In this document: one piece after another, positions 38,961-50,870 of the stretch
How the letters are laid out: the number at the start of each line of letters is the position of its first letter
Position numbering within the stretch: the first letter of the stretch is position 1
NCBI GenBank assembly: GCA_034670405.1
Contig: JAXDDX010000051.1
Location: forward strand, 525,501 to 589,500
Reading direction: 5' to 3'
Origin: Hoplostethus atlanticus
Taxonomy: Eukaryota > Chordata > Actinopteri > Trachichthyiformes > Trachichthyidae
DNA length: 64,000 bases
Position numbers and translations under genes: made by a program
The notes under the pieces: model-generated
The model's input: only the letters and a program-made list of their open reading frames with translations
What the model was told of the DNA's origin: nothing
Databases searched by the model: none

Positions 38961-40050
38961 CTGGGAAATATCTATGTGTATCGTCCGCATTGTGCATACG
39001 CTGCACTTTCCCCCGATAGCAAAGTTTGAGATAAGGATGTACCGGTGCATCAAGCGATACATTTCTCCGCTGGCAGAATCTCTTCTTCGCCCCCGCGGTA
39101 TCGCCTGACCATTGTGCTGTAGGTTGCTCACAATGCATAGGGGTCATCAGATAACTGTCAATGTCACAACAAAATACGCCTTGGGATTTCCACAGTGTTA
39201 TCAAGCTAAAACATAACGCATGAGCTACAGAAGTAAGGACACTATACAAGTGTTAAAATAGACTATATTGAACTGTAACCACAGCGCTCTCTGTGAAGAT
39301 CTCTTGCCTCTTCTGCCTCCTCTATGTTTCATGCATTTCATATACACCTCTGGTAACAAAGTAAATAGATTGTGAGTTTCCGTGCTGCGGCGTATACGTC
39401 TTTTATGCTCGGAGCGGAATGTGATGTTTCTGCCTCTGTTTTCCCTTAAGACTTCGGCTGACCCATTTTCCCCAATCCCGCGCACCTAGAGGGTGGTAAC
39501 TGAGTGAGGAATATTTACAGTGGAGTATTTAGAACCAATCTGATATGATTAAGTAATGAGTTTGAAACAATTAGAGGGAATCACGGAGGGAATGCGGTGT
39601 GAGCACAGACTCCTGGTGTTGCATTGAATTGAGTTTCATTGTAAAAAGATAAATCTTCTGACAAAAGGACAAAAATAAAACAGATCATGGTACTTTTTTT
39701 AAAGGAAAAAAAGGTAAGTCCATCATTGACAAAATGATAGCAGTTCCCAGTTCCTCTATTATTGAGAGAAATTGAATGATGACTTCCATTTCATTTATTT
39801 TTTACCAAAATGGATTGACAGCATTTAACAATTCTTCAGATTGGGTAGTGAGCTGATAGTGATGGTGTGTGTGTGGTTGGGGTGGACATCACAGGGTTAT
39901 TTTCAAATGATCAATTTTCAGCATGTGGCTGCTGTTTGTTTCTGTTATTTTTGTATGTACAGTATGTAATACTGTATGACTGTGGACCAGAGGTTCAGTC
40001 AGTAGGCCTACAGTATGTGTATTCATAGCATTGCCTGTTTTGTTTCACAG

Positions 40051-40118
40051 GTGATTCTGATGCTGACCAAATTGTTTGACTTCAACCTCAACAGTGTCAC
40101 CGAGAGTTCATTGTGGAG
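40051..40118 (+). CDS. sorcs1: SorCS VPS10-domain receptor, coding exon (probably exon 2)
   Basis: This is an internal coding exon of a SorCS-family sorting receptor, a type I membrane protein that traffics neuronal receptors and APP-type cargo between the plasma membrane, endosomes and the trans-Golgi. The 68-bp exon follows TTTCACAG and is followed by GTAAGC. It reads VILMLTKLFDFNLNSVTESS then LWR, where the arginine codon is split after two bases (phase 2). The block ending in TESSLWR is a hallmark at the start of the SorCS VPS10 propeller. It is followed in phase by the exon at 46123, which completes the AG|G codon. About 40 kb upstream holds no further exon, matching the very long first intron known for SORCS1 and SORCS3. 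Family assignment is strong. The SORCS1 choice over SORCS3 is tentative. Confidence 0.88.
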
Positions 40119-41347
40119 GTAAGCTCACCTTTTATTTGAATCTTAGAAAACCTTTCTTGAGAAAGATCAAGGGGCACTATAATGTTGACACAGTAAATTG
40201 GTGCAGAGGTGAATTTCTATTAGCTGGACAAGAGGCAAAAGATTAAGAAAGATCTTTCAAATTAAGAGCTTGACTCTCCTCTCCCTCATTTTTCTGTGGG
40301 CACCAGAAATGTCTCACATGAAAGTATGAGTCACTGATTAATGTCATTGAAGATGTCAGTGTTATCCAACAAATTGCATTCACCAGGCATGGATGGAATA
40401 TGGCCTTTGATAACTTATAATTATCAAAAAGATTTTTGTTTTTTATTGTTATTGCTCTGTGTAAAATTCAATGCACTGCCGCTGTCATGGTCAGCTCTCC
40501 TGTAGAAAAGAGATTCTTGACCTCAGTGGGATAAATGAAGATTAAATAACAAACAATTAACCATTATATGCTGTAATTTTGAGTATTCAGTAAGAGAGGC
40601 AGTAGACGCCTCTCATCAGTACTAGTTCAAGGTCTGGTGAGCTTGTTCTCATTGCATATTCCAAATTTATAAAGGCTTTTTCAATCCTTGAATTTACTGG
40701 AATGCCATTTCATAGTTCTTGAGAGATTAAAAATTCAGCAAATAATAGAGAGATTTATGCTTTGGAAAATAATACCAAGAATGGCAAGAATTGGAAATGT
40801 TTGAATTTGTCCCACAGCTCATTCTACCACTGTACTCAATGTAGGTACATTTAACCATTTTGACTCATTACTAATGAGTGACATGTTTCCCAGCTACCTG
40901 ACAGCTCTACATGTAGCTAAACCTGTTTCGGTGACACAGATTTCTATCTTCTGGCTCCTTTCGAAGGCTCAGCTTTAACAGAATTTTCCTTAATTCCTTC
41001 TTGGCCTTCAGCGAACAAGAGATAATTATATATGTTTAAATTTGTTCCACATCACTATCATTAAATTTCATTTTGGAATTTTAGGGACTCGGGGAACAGA
41101 GTGGACCTGTGTGAGACAGTAATGGTGCAGGAATTAAATTCACTTTACTTACAGTAAAGAGTAACAGTACTTTTCAGAGTAATAAAAGCAGTGACATGAA
41201 AGTAGAGAATACAGTCAAATCTGGCATTTAAAGTATAACAGTAATTTTGGACTTGCTGCCATTTACTGCTTCACCTGCCATAATTGATACAATAGCTCCA
41301 TTAATATGAACCAATAAAGGAACCATTCACAAATCTTAACCTGACAT

Positions 41348-41399
41348 TGATTATTAGATTATTAGATTATTAGATTTTGATTATTATTAGATTATTTGC
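41348..41399. repeat. ATTATTAG tandem array
   Basis: Short imperfect tandem copies of GATTATTA, four to five units. Confidence 0.8.
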
Positions 41400-42525
41400 A
41401 AGGACCACATCAAACCAGGTAATTCATTCATTTTTGGAGGGAAGATTTTGGTACATGAATATAATAATAAAATAAAATAAGTGATAAACTTTGTGACCGA
41501 ACTTTCTTCGGTCGTTCGGTCATTGCATTTCCCAGCAATGCAACAGTGTTGCCAGAGTACTTTGACGTCACTGGACTGATAGCAGCTCCCATACTCCCCA
41601 GTTTGTGCTGTTCTACCGAGACTAGTGAAGGGACTACAAATAATGCAACAACAGAATTACAATTGATAATTAACTGAAGAATTAATGAGGAGTAAATGCC
41701 AGAAATATAAGGTATTGCCTGTTGTCTTTTCCATTTTGACACCCACTACTTTTGTCCCTTGCTTCGTCTTGAATGAGAGGGGCAAAAGTAACATTATGCA
41801 GGCTCCGTTTTCGATCTGATAAGATTCGATTTATTTATCCATGAGAAAAAATAATTGTTGGTACTGGTAGAGGTAGACAGGTAGAAGACAACAATAGCTA
41901 AATTGATCTTTTTGTAATGAGGAACGAAGAACACAAAAAGCTACAATCGTTTTGTTTCACCCCTATTTCTACTCTGGTTTTAATATAATTGAACTGTAGT
42001 AGAACTAGAACTGCCTCTACTTGAGTCAGTTATTTCAGGATTCCTCCCACCTCTGACATTCACGGGAGGAAAAGGCACTGTCATGGACCAAACAATGTTC
42101 TCCATACACTTCCAGAGGTTGCCCCAAAGGCTTAAGCTCTCACCCACAGCCATGGTAAATGTACCATTATATGACTGCACTTACCTCATAGTGGCCTAAG
42201 TCGGGCTATTTGCCTGTGTCAGTGGTGTTGATACCACATTACCCTCTTAATGGTGCATCTACCATTGACTCTTTGCTCATATTATTATGAATCTGATGAT
42301 CTGAAATCCTAGATGTGGATAAGCTAAACAGATAGATTGACAGAAAGACAAATAGATTGACAGATAAACAGACAGATAAGAGAGTGAGGGAGTGAACACA
42401 TGGGTAATGAAAAAGCAGAATATCAGTGGGAATTTTACAGAAAGGAAGATAGACAGTAGCAAAGGAGTAGAGCTGCATTTGAGATAATGTTCTGTGTCAG
42501 ATTGCTGGCACTCCTCAAGGACAAT

Positions 42526-42956
42526 TTAAAGCTGCACTAGGCAACTCTGTGCGTTGGTGGCTCCAAATGGCAGCGAGATGTAACTGCTTGTAACTTCAAT
42601 GCCCAGAAATCATGTGACGTGACGTTAGTAAACTGTACACAGCCCACTCATTTTTATCAACCTGGCTGGTCAGTGATTGCTTTATACCAAAGGGCGAGAG
42701 AGGCAAAAGTTCTAAAATGGTGAATCCAGCTTTCTCTGGAAAAAGGGCTCACTTGCTGCTGTTTAAGCCATGGTATGTATTTCACTCTTTAGTTTTGATT
42801 TGTGTCCATACCCGACAGCAGAATTCCCTTTGGGCAAATCTACAGCAACTGAATTAGAGAGGATGGGACACTCTTCTCTATCGCAGCCTCACTTTGTGAT
42901 TTAGGCTGATAACATGGATGTATTTTTACATAAAAAAAAGTGGAGTGGAGCTTTAA
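42526..42956. mobile_element. TTAA-flanked MITE (piggyBac-like or similar)
   Basis: The element runs from 42530 to 42952 (423 bp). It starts AGCTGCACT and ends AGTGGAGCT, an inverted match at eight of nine bases. It is flanked by TTAA at 42526-42529 and 42953-42956. A TTAA target duplication is the hallmark of piggyBac elements. The terminal repeats are short and lack the usual CCC start, so a Harbinger-type element with a TAA/TTA duplication is an alternative. No transposase is encoded. Confidence 0.65.
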
Positions 42957-43428
42957 GAATGGAGGTTTGCCATCAAACCTGCGGGCAGCAGTGTGAAGAA
43001 CAAGGGTCGTGAATGTGAAGGGAATGGTATGTGTTAGACTGCTGCTCAGAAGATATACTGTCTGAGTGTGCCGAGGGTTTCATTAATTCATCTGGAACAC
43101 TCAGCAAAGCTACCATCCATGCAGTGTCTCAAGCAGTACTGTTGGCGTTTGCACCTCGCTAATGCAGTGAGTGACCTCATGTTAACTATCCCAAGATGCA
43201 GCTCTCATCCTCCAAACCATGATTAATCAGACCCCACCAGAAAATGTGACTGCTGTATAGTAGCTGTCTATCAATGTACAGTAGACTTGGAAATTGGAAA
43301 TTATAATTAAAACTCCAGTCTAATAAGCCTTTTTAATAAGCGAACATAGCCATAATACCAATCCATTTCAGGGGAAGTGAAATAGGGGGTCAAATCAAGG
43401 AGGTTTTAGGTTTTTGGTGTGCATGTTT

Positions 43429-43462
<34 letters not shown>

Positions 43463-43463
43463 T
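43429..43463. repeat. Alternating GT/GC tract
   Basis: A (TG)n tract interrupted by GCGCGCG. Continuous purine-pyrimidine alternation with a CG core is a classic Z-DNA-prone sequence. Confidence 0.9.
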
Positions 43464-44689
43464 TATGGTGTTTCAGTGAGAGTGGAGGAGGGCTCTAGCT
43501 CTGATGTGGAATAGCTCAATATCCAGAATCCATTTTCCTCAGTGAGCCATATCACCTTAATAGGACTGATATCATTCTTGTGTCCTCGTATAATGTTTCA
43601 TTAACTTTCCCTTGTTTAATCCAACACGTGGATCGTCTAAAGTATTGGCTCAGCTACAGATCGTGTAGAGGCAACAGCCACATAGTGGATGAAATCACAG
43701 CAGTGTGGTCAGGGCAGCGTTTTACGCCCACACATAACCATCGACTCGCCTTTCAAAAAGCAATAGCAAGTGCCCAGTGTTTGGATGATGAAGGAGTTTC
43801 ACCCAGAATCATCGTCCTTGAGAAACTATCATTTTCCATTTAATGCAACTTTCATCTTCCTGAGATCTGGTGGGGTGGGCCATTTTATTAGTTCATGTTG
43901 AGAGTTGCTGTGACACTAAAAGTAAGTCATTGGCCCTTAAATCAAGCTGCTCTGTGACAGGGGCCTCTGAGGAGCAGATCAATAGCCTGATGATGTCATT
44001 GTCCCATGGTCCAGAGTGTCAATGGCTTCACCTTTGATAAACGACGCTGAACTAATCCAGGAGAGTTCACTTGATGGCAGTGTATCCTCACCATGGAAAG
44101 GTGCCCATGGTAAAGCTCAAAAGGGGCGTAAATGAGAAGGTATTGCCAATGCACCGTGAATATTTCTATATTTTCATGGGTGTTTGTCAACTTCAAGCAA
44201 AAAAGTATGAATCATTCAGAAAACGTGCTTCTATTTCAAACGAGTCCTTAAATCTGGATTATAACGTGTTTAGGTGTTTATGAGGTGCATTTTGAAGCTG
44301 TGCATGCTTCAAGCTCTTTTTTCCCTATCTCAACATGGAATTAGAATAGCTCCTTGATTGACTCCCATGCCTCTCAAAAAAAATTTGGCGTGACAACGGA
44401 GATACGTTTTGAGTTCTGAGACAGCCTGTAATGCCAAATTTCAACCGAACACATATTTCGCATTAGCACCAACATTTGAATATTTCATATTTCATTCAGT
44501 GTTGGTTTTGATTCAGCTGTTTAAAACTGGCTTGACTCTTTTCTATGTAAATCAACTTTAAGAAATTATGAAGTGCCTCTACTTGCCAGTCATGTTGGAC
44601 AAGACACACAATTCCACTTCCAGAGATAAGTGTAATGGGCCAAGTTTAGTCCATGGCCTTGAATGGACCCTGAACTCTTGACAGCCCAC

Positions 44690-44905
44690 CCGAGGAACCA
44701 CCCCAGGAATGGAGAATTATTACTGGCCAGGGTAAATTTAATATAGCGCAAAGCTGCAAAACATTTATCTATGTTCTAGTTTGGAATATGTTGTATGTGC
44801 TTCTTGTTTATGTTTTATGTTTTGATGTAAAGCACTATGTTACCCTGTTTTGAAAAGTAATATATAAAAAAAGTTTGTTATTATTATTATTATTATTGTA
44901 TGTAA
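44690..44905 (+). mobile_element. L2-type LINE 3' tail
   Basis: TTTTGATGTAAAGCACTATG, then AGTAATATATAAAAAAAG, then an ATT trinucleotide array matches the 3' end of fish L2-type LINEs. Only the untranslated tail remains. Confidence 0.55.
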
Positions 44906-46122
44906 TATATGCTTGGGTAATACAGTTCTTTGGAGAGTATGGATATTTTATTATCAATATGTAAACTTTGGTGGGGATTTTTGTATTTTTTTAATTAACA
45001 AAGCAAATTTCATCAGTGTTTTTGTCTTCATCAATATTTTTGATTGTGGAGTTTCCATGCAGCTCAGAAATAGAAGAATGTAGCAAGCCTGGCCTAATTT
45101 GAAGACGTTTCCCATGTAGTGCAATGGCCAGTAGACAAAGGTGTAATCTAGTGTTACCATAACATCGTTCCTGGTTGGAAATAGTCCTTTTGAAATAGAC
45201 TAATTGCATCCTTCAGCTGCCTAATATGTTAACGTGGGACACAAACTCCCACAACTAACAAATATCACCAATTGCAAATGTACACATTTATTTAACAACC
45301 CTGCTCAAAGTGTCCAGTTCAGGCCACGGGCTGATTATTAGATAGCCCCAACAAATTCAAGACTAATTAAATGGAGCTGAAAACATGGTAATGTGATTCA
45401 ATAAAACATATCTATTAGCAAACAAAATGTTGATTTACTATCAATGTCTCCAGTGCCCAAACTTAATTTAAATTGAATCTTGAATAAGTCTTTTCATTAC
45501 TGCTAACACAACAACCACAATCTTTCTTAGGTCATGTTTTTCTCCATTTTCATGTTCTATTTGTTGCTTTTATGTTCAACGTTTTCCTGCATTTCTGCAT
45601 TTCACAAAAGTGACAAAATGCTGTCGTACTGCGTCACTATGCACTGTTACATTGAAGTTGTTTATGTCTCTACATAACAAATCCCTGTATACTGTATTCA
45701 TTGTACTCGGCAGATAGTGAAATGAATTCTCATAGTGATTATGGTGTTCTCTCGTGTTGAAGAATATAATTGGAGTTTCTTAGTATAGTCAGACTAAGAG
45801 TGTATTTTACCGCACTGTAAAACCTGATAACAATATAAAATCAACTGTACGAGGGAGGAAAAGAACATTAAAATTAACAAGTATTTCCTAATCAATGCTG
45901 TGTCTTGTTTATGCTGTTTGTTTATAACTGACATCGCCCCACAGTGACCGTCACAATTTGCCCCCTGTATTCCTGCCACGGTTCATGCTGCTGTGTTGAG
46001 CATAAAAGGGACTTAATTGCGTCAGTGCTCTTTTTCCCCCTCGCTCTGAATTCTCCAGGGGACTTTTAATTGCAACAAGTAATTCATCAAGTGTTCATCA
46101 GCCCCTTCTGATTAAATTTCAG

Positions 46123-46222
46123 GTCAACAGACTACGGAGCAACGTACCAGAAGCTGAATGAGAAAGTGGGAGCAAAGACAATACTCAGTTATTTGTATGT
46201 CAGCCCCAACAACAAGAGAAAG
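46123..46222 (+). CDS. sorcs1: SorCS VPS10-domain receptor, coding exon (probably exon 3)
   Basis: This 100-bp exon has acceptor ATTTCAG and donor GTAAGG. It starts with the last base of the split arginine codon and ends at a codon boundary (phase 0). It encodes STDYGATYQKLNEKVG, continues through AKTILSYLYV and ends in NNKRK. S-T-D-Y-G-A-T-Y is an Asp-box (S-x-D-x-G-x-T-F/W/Y), the beta-hairpin motif of VPS10 propeller blades. The KTILSYLYV and NKRK stretches are typical of SORCS1/SORCS3, whereas SORCS2 diverges here. The acceptor pyrimidine tract is weak because it is interrupted by GATTAAA. The KTIL reading fits SORCS1 slightly better than SORCS3, judged from remembered sequences. Confidence 0.92.
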
Positions 46223-47721
46223 GTAAGGAAGGTTCTCCTTTCAATTTCATAATAGTGTTGATGTGCGTGTCTCTTCATTGTTGCTTAGTTTAAGGTGTAT
46301 TATATTCAGTGTCAATTAGTAGTAGTACCAGTAGCAATGTCATGACATATTGATATCTGTCTCGGTGTCTCTCTCTCCGTCTGTTGCACTCTCGTGTCAG
46401 AGTGATCATTATAATACATTCATTAAAAAGAGGTACCCACCCAGAAAGTTAGCCGACCTCAAAGAAAATACTCTCCAATTTTTAATATTAATAGCTGGGC
46501 TATAGTTTCTCTCTTTCTCTCTGTCTTTCCAGAACTAATCAATTATAAACCAGACGAAGAGGGGTAAAAATGGAGGGTTTTTTAATAAATTCCAGTGTTT
46601 TAATCAAAGACAGACAAGGAAGGGTTCGTATTTACAGCCATTCCTTCACTAGCTGCCCCCTCCCTGTGCAGGGTTGAGGCCAAGTGATGGTTGGAGCCAT
46701 CTGTCTCTGTTCACTCCTCCTCAACCTCTCTCTCCACTCCTCTCCTTTAACACGACTCTAATCAGGAGGGGTCATTTTCTCCTAGTTAATTATCATCTAA
46801 TAATGAAGATGAAATGCGGTCCCCACCTCATTCCCCAATCCCGCCTGCCCACCCACCCAATCTGGTCCAATGAGGAAGTCTGTCACTGATAGGGACATCA
46901 TTTAGGTCGGGAAAAGATGCCAAGCTATGAAACAGGATAGAGAAAGTGAATGCCCAGGGTAACACAAGCCAAGGTTTTGCTCCTTTTGTCGTCAGGGGCA
47001 AGATTTAGAGTCTCACTTACATTATCAGAGACATTACACTGTGTTACATAGAAAGACGAATGACTTCCTTTTGGCAAAATAAGAAAAAAGAATACATTGA
47101 GTACAACTCACTCCCACATGCTAAAAAACAATGCTTATGTGGCAACAAATTAAGTGCACAATATTAGCTGCAAATGTGGTGATTACTGTGACTGCACATC
47201 AAACAAATTCAAACAGCAATACTGAATGAATTGTAATTGTTCTGTCGTGAATGCAGCTAATTGTTATCTTGGCAAAGTATGGAACCTCTATGTCATTCCA
47301 AAAAAATAGCTCCCATTGAATTGAACATAATTGAAGAGCTGGGAAAGAGTGAGGGAGAGAGAGCGAGGTGGCAGAGAGGCTATCCTATTCATTGCTACCT
47401 TTTGTTGCCGTTGCTTTTAGATCCCAAATGAATTCGATTAACAGCATATGTTCTGTGGCAGCCTTGGCACCCCCGGTGAAGGAGATGGTCACCAAAAAGC
47501 ACAAAGGAATTGGTGTGGGCTCTTATAATGAGGCGGCACTGCAGAGGGCACAGTGGGGAAGCACCGCAGCCTCAGAGTCCAGCCCAACAAACACCCGGCC
47601 TCAGTTTAAACACACAGAGCTGTAAGCAGATGAAGACCTGCAAACCGCTCAACGGGTTGTTAATGTGTCTCTTCACACACTGGGACACACACAGGGACAC
47701 AGAGAAACAATTATACTCGCA

Positions 47722-47936
47722 TGCACACACACACACACACAGACAAACACAAGGTTACAAGCAAAATGACAGACATACACACTGACTATCACATGTACAC
47801 GCATACATACATTCTCCCTCTGTCTCTTTCTCTCAAACACACACTTTTGTCACACATGCACACACACATAGACAAAAAAAAGACACTTTCTCTCTGTCTC
47901 TCTTCCTCTATCTCTCTCTCTCACACACACACACAA
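47722..47936. repeat. CA/CT-rich simple-sequence cluster
   Basis: Several CA tracts (about 47723-47742 and 47919-47934) are joined by TCTC-rich and ACAC-rich sequence, which yields long His/Thr and Ser/Leu chance frames. Confidence 0.85.
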
Positions 47937-48099
47937 GCTTGTGAAGGAGAGTGGCAGGGAGTGCAGGTTCATCACTCGTGCTGTCACTCCCGGCGTGGCG
48001 CCATGTGACTGCTGCTGGTGGCAGACAAAAGCCCTTCTCTTCACCCAGCTGAAGTAAATCAGGCCTCTGTGGCTATAGGGGATGGAGGGAGTAACGCAC

Positions 48100-48290
48100 G
48101 GGAGGAGAGAATGAGAGGGAGAGAGAGAAACGACAGAGAAAAAGAAAGAGAGCGAGTGAAAGAGAGAAAGTGCGTGGGAAATAAAAAGAGGGCTAATGAC
48201 TGACAGACAGGGCGTGAGCGTAGAAGATTAGAGAACAGAGGAAAGCGAGTGAGTGAAAGAGCTAAAATAAAGAGCGAGTGAAAGGGAGAC
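48100..48290. repeat. Purine-rich GA block
   Basis: Nearly 200 bp of interrupted GAGA/AAAG sequence. It accounts for an Arg/Glu-rich plus frame and a Ser/Leu-rich minus frame. Confidence 0.8.
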
Positions 48291-50760
48291 GTGGCCCAGG
48301 GGTCATCCATGGACAAGGCTCTACAGAAAACAACATGACAACACGGAAATTACATCCATTTTCATATCGTGGCTTCACACTGAGCCAGTGTATGAGAGGG
48401 GACACGCCTCAAGCACACATTAGGGGAAATGATTTGGGGTTTTAGCCTGAAACGTTGGTGTGAGAGCACATCATTATGGTACATAACCAGGGATGGTGGA
48501 CCTGTGGTAATGCTCACAGATTGCTCTCTCGTACAAATGGATATTGCCACTAATGGTTTCAAAAGGCGGAGGGATTTTCCATTGGAAATATTTGAGTGAC
48601 AAACAGATTCAACCAGTGCTACTTTACTTTCACTCTGTGAGTTCTCTTTAAGGACGAGATGACTGATTTTTCCTCATGAATGTATCGACTAAAACAACAA
48701 TCACCGGGCTCAAGTGTTTTCAAGGGAAAGGCCTCTACTTGTGTCTACTTGCCTGTGTGTCTATGTGTGCCTGTGTTGCATGTGTTTGTATGCATAGTGT
48801 TCAAAAACAATTACGGCCTTGTGTGGCTCAGACGGCAACAACAGGCAGGTGGGTGGAATATGAATTCACCCCCAGATGAGGTCTCTCCCACTGTCGAGGT
48901 TCAAAGAGTTTCATTCATTGCTTCACTTTTGGAACAAGCAACCGACTTAAAAGTGAACTTTAATATTTCATGTCCTCGAACTGTCCTCAAAATGGTAATG
49001 ACAAAAAAAGTATAGTAGGAAGAGCGACAGAATCCATGCACTATCAGGAAAAAAGGAAAATGTCCAAAGCCTCATGATGCAAAAAGTAGAAGACTACAGA
49101 AACGTATTGTCCATGATATAAAGCCAATGCCTTTCTCTGTAATAGAGTTGAGCATCACCCTAAGGGTTGTCGGAAAGTTGATTCTATATATCCCAGGTTC
49201 AAACTGACAAACCGAAATGTCTTTGTTCTCTATATGTCTTGTTCTCTCTCTTTTCTGCTGATTTATTATTGCACTTTTCTACTCATTTTATAGCTTCAAT
49301 TCTTATGTTTTTACACCATCACACACTGTTTGGACATTCTCTTTTTTTACTAAATACTCATGTAGTGTTTCCAGCCTGTTGCCTTCTGGAGGCTGGCTTG
49401 TAGTCAGTCGGAGCTTGAGACAGGGACGTGGTCGGAGTTGTGGATGGAGTGCAAGGCTGTGGAGCCTGGCTCTGAAAAAAATATTATTTTGGGTTGGTTT
49501 TTTTGGGTTGTCATTTCTGTTAAAATGAAAGGTAAAGGCATTTAGATACATTTTTCCCACCTTATATAGGGTAAGGTTAATGTAGGGTAATGTAGTTACA
49601 CTATTTATTTTAAATATTAACAAAAAACTCATGTAAGATTATTGCTCACATAGCCAGATGTACTGATGTTAAAGTTAAACTGACAACGATGCACCAATTT
49701 GGGTTAACTTATCTGGGTGTGCTGCACCCGGAGGTGTCGTTGATAAGCGCTGTATTCACTGTGGAACTGACAGTTTGGTGCCAATGATATGAATGAATAC
49801 AATGAAATATTGATTTTGTGGGAATTTCTCAGGCCGACAACTCTTGCTAAGGTGACCAGCCTTGCCTATAAAGCGCCGTGGGAAACCCTGCTCATGAGGT
49901 GATCAGGAATGATTTGACAAAAAAAGGGGAAATATTCCACCTCAAGACCAAAAATGCCAAGATGAGGGTTACAGCTTGTGTATGGAAAATAGGAGTATGC
50001 AAGTGAATGCTCAGTTGTAAGTGGTTGCATGTTTTCAGTGCATAAAACATTAGACATTAAATTTGAATTAACTATAAACTAGCTACAGAATCAGTACTTA
50101 TGTTACAGTAGGAGTACAGCATGTTTCAGACAGGGTAGGTAAGGCAACTCTGGGTCATATTTGACAGCCTCCTTTCCTATGGACATCTGTGACTCTGTGT
50201 GCTGCTGTTGTACTGGCTTATTTCTTTACACACATGCTTGCTTACAGTGAATATATACATGGAGAGATTCTGACCTAACAACAGCATACTGCGTACGACG
50301 TGTTTTGTTTGAACATGCTGCTTTTAGCGCTGGGGGAGATCTACCTGACCCCCCACCATCCCTTAACTTGAGATGGGGGTGGGGGATATTTCGCCCACCA
50401 GCTTTTTGAGGAGACAATGCATGCAAGATGAGTCACAGCGAATCAGCCATGCTTTGCTGGCTGGAGCACCGTGCATGCAGTGGTGGCAACGCAATCGAGG
50501 ACAACCTAACGGAGGATAGTTTTATGGGGGGGGGCTCACATCTGTCAGCCCTAAGGCACAATCTCCAAATGGCTGCCACGAGTGGAGAGGCAAAAACCCT
50601 GGAGCCCATGAGAACAGGGCAGAGAGAGAGCGAGAGAGAGAGAGGCAGAGGGAGAGACTGCGACACAGATATAGAACGACAGATACAGACAGAGAGAATA
50701 GGTATACTATTCAGTGAGCTATGTTTTTTAATTTTCTACATCCCAGTATGAATGTGTCCT

Positions 50761-50870
50761 GTCCCGTATAGCTCAATAGGTCGAACATGGCACTGACACT
50801 GCCAGGGGTAAGGCAACTGAATCATACCCATACTTTGGAAAAAAGCATCCACCCAATGGCATATGTTGTT
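50761..50870 (+). mobile_element. tRNA-derived SINE
   Basis: TATAGCTCAATAGGTCGAAC is an A-box/tRNA D-arm, followed by ATGGCACTGACACTGCCAGG (anticodon-arm region). The B-box part is deleted or decayed. The 3' part GGAAAAAAGCATCCACCCAA with TGGCATA matches the LINE-derived GGATAAAAGCGTCTGCCAAATGG tail shared by many fish SINEs. A TTG/TTA-rich tail follows. Confidence 0.75.

Larger units (their letters stand above)
40119..46122 (+). other. SorCS intron 2 (probable numbering)
   Basis: The intron opens with GTAAGC and closes with ATTTCAG, joining phase-2 exon ends. It contains the TTAA-flanked MITE at 42530-42952, a GT/GC alternating tract near 43.43 kb and an LTR-free L2-type tail near 44.82 kb. 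I see no recognised elements in 40119-41340 or 44905-46122. The ATTATTAG tandem array (41348-41399) and a small perfect hairpin (41495-41513) lie between. Confidence 0.85.
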
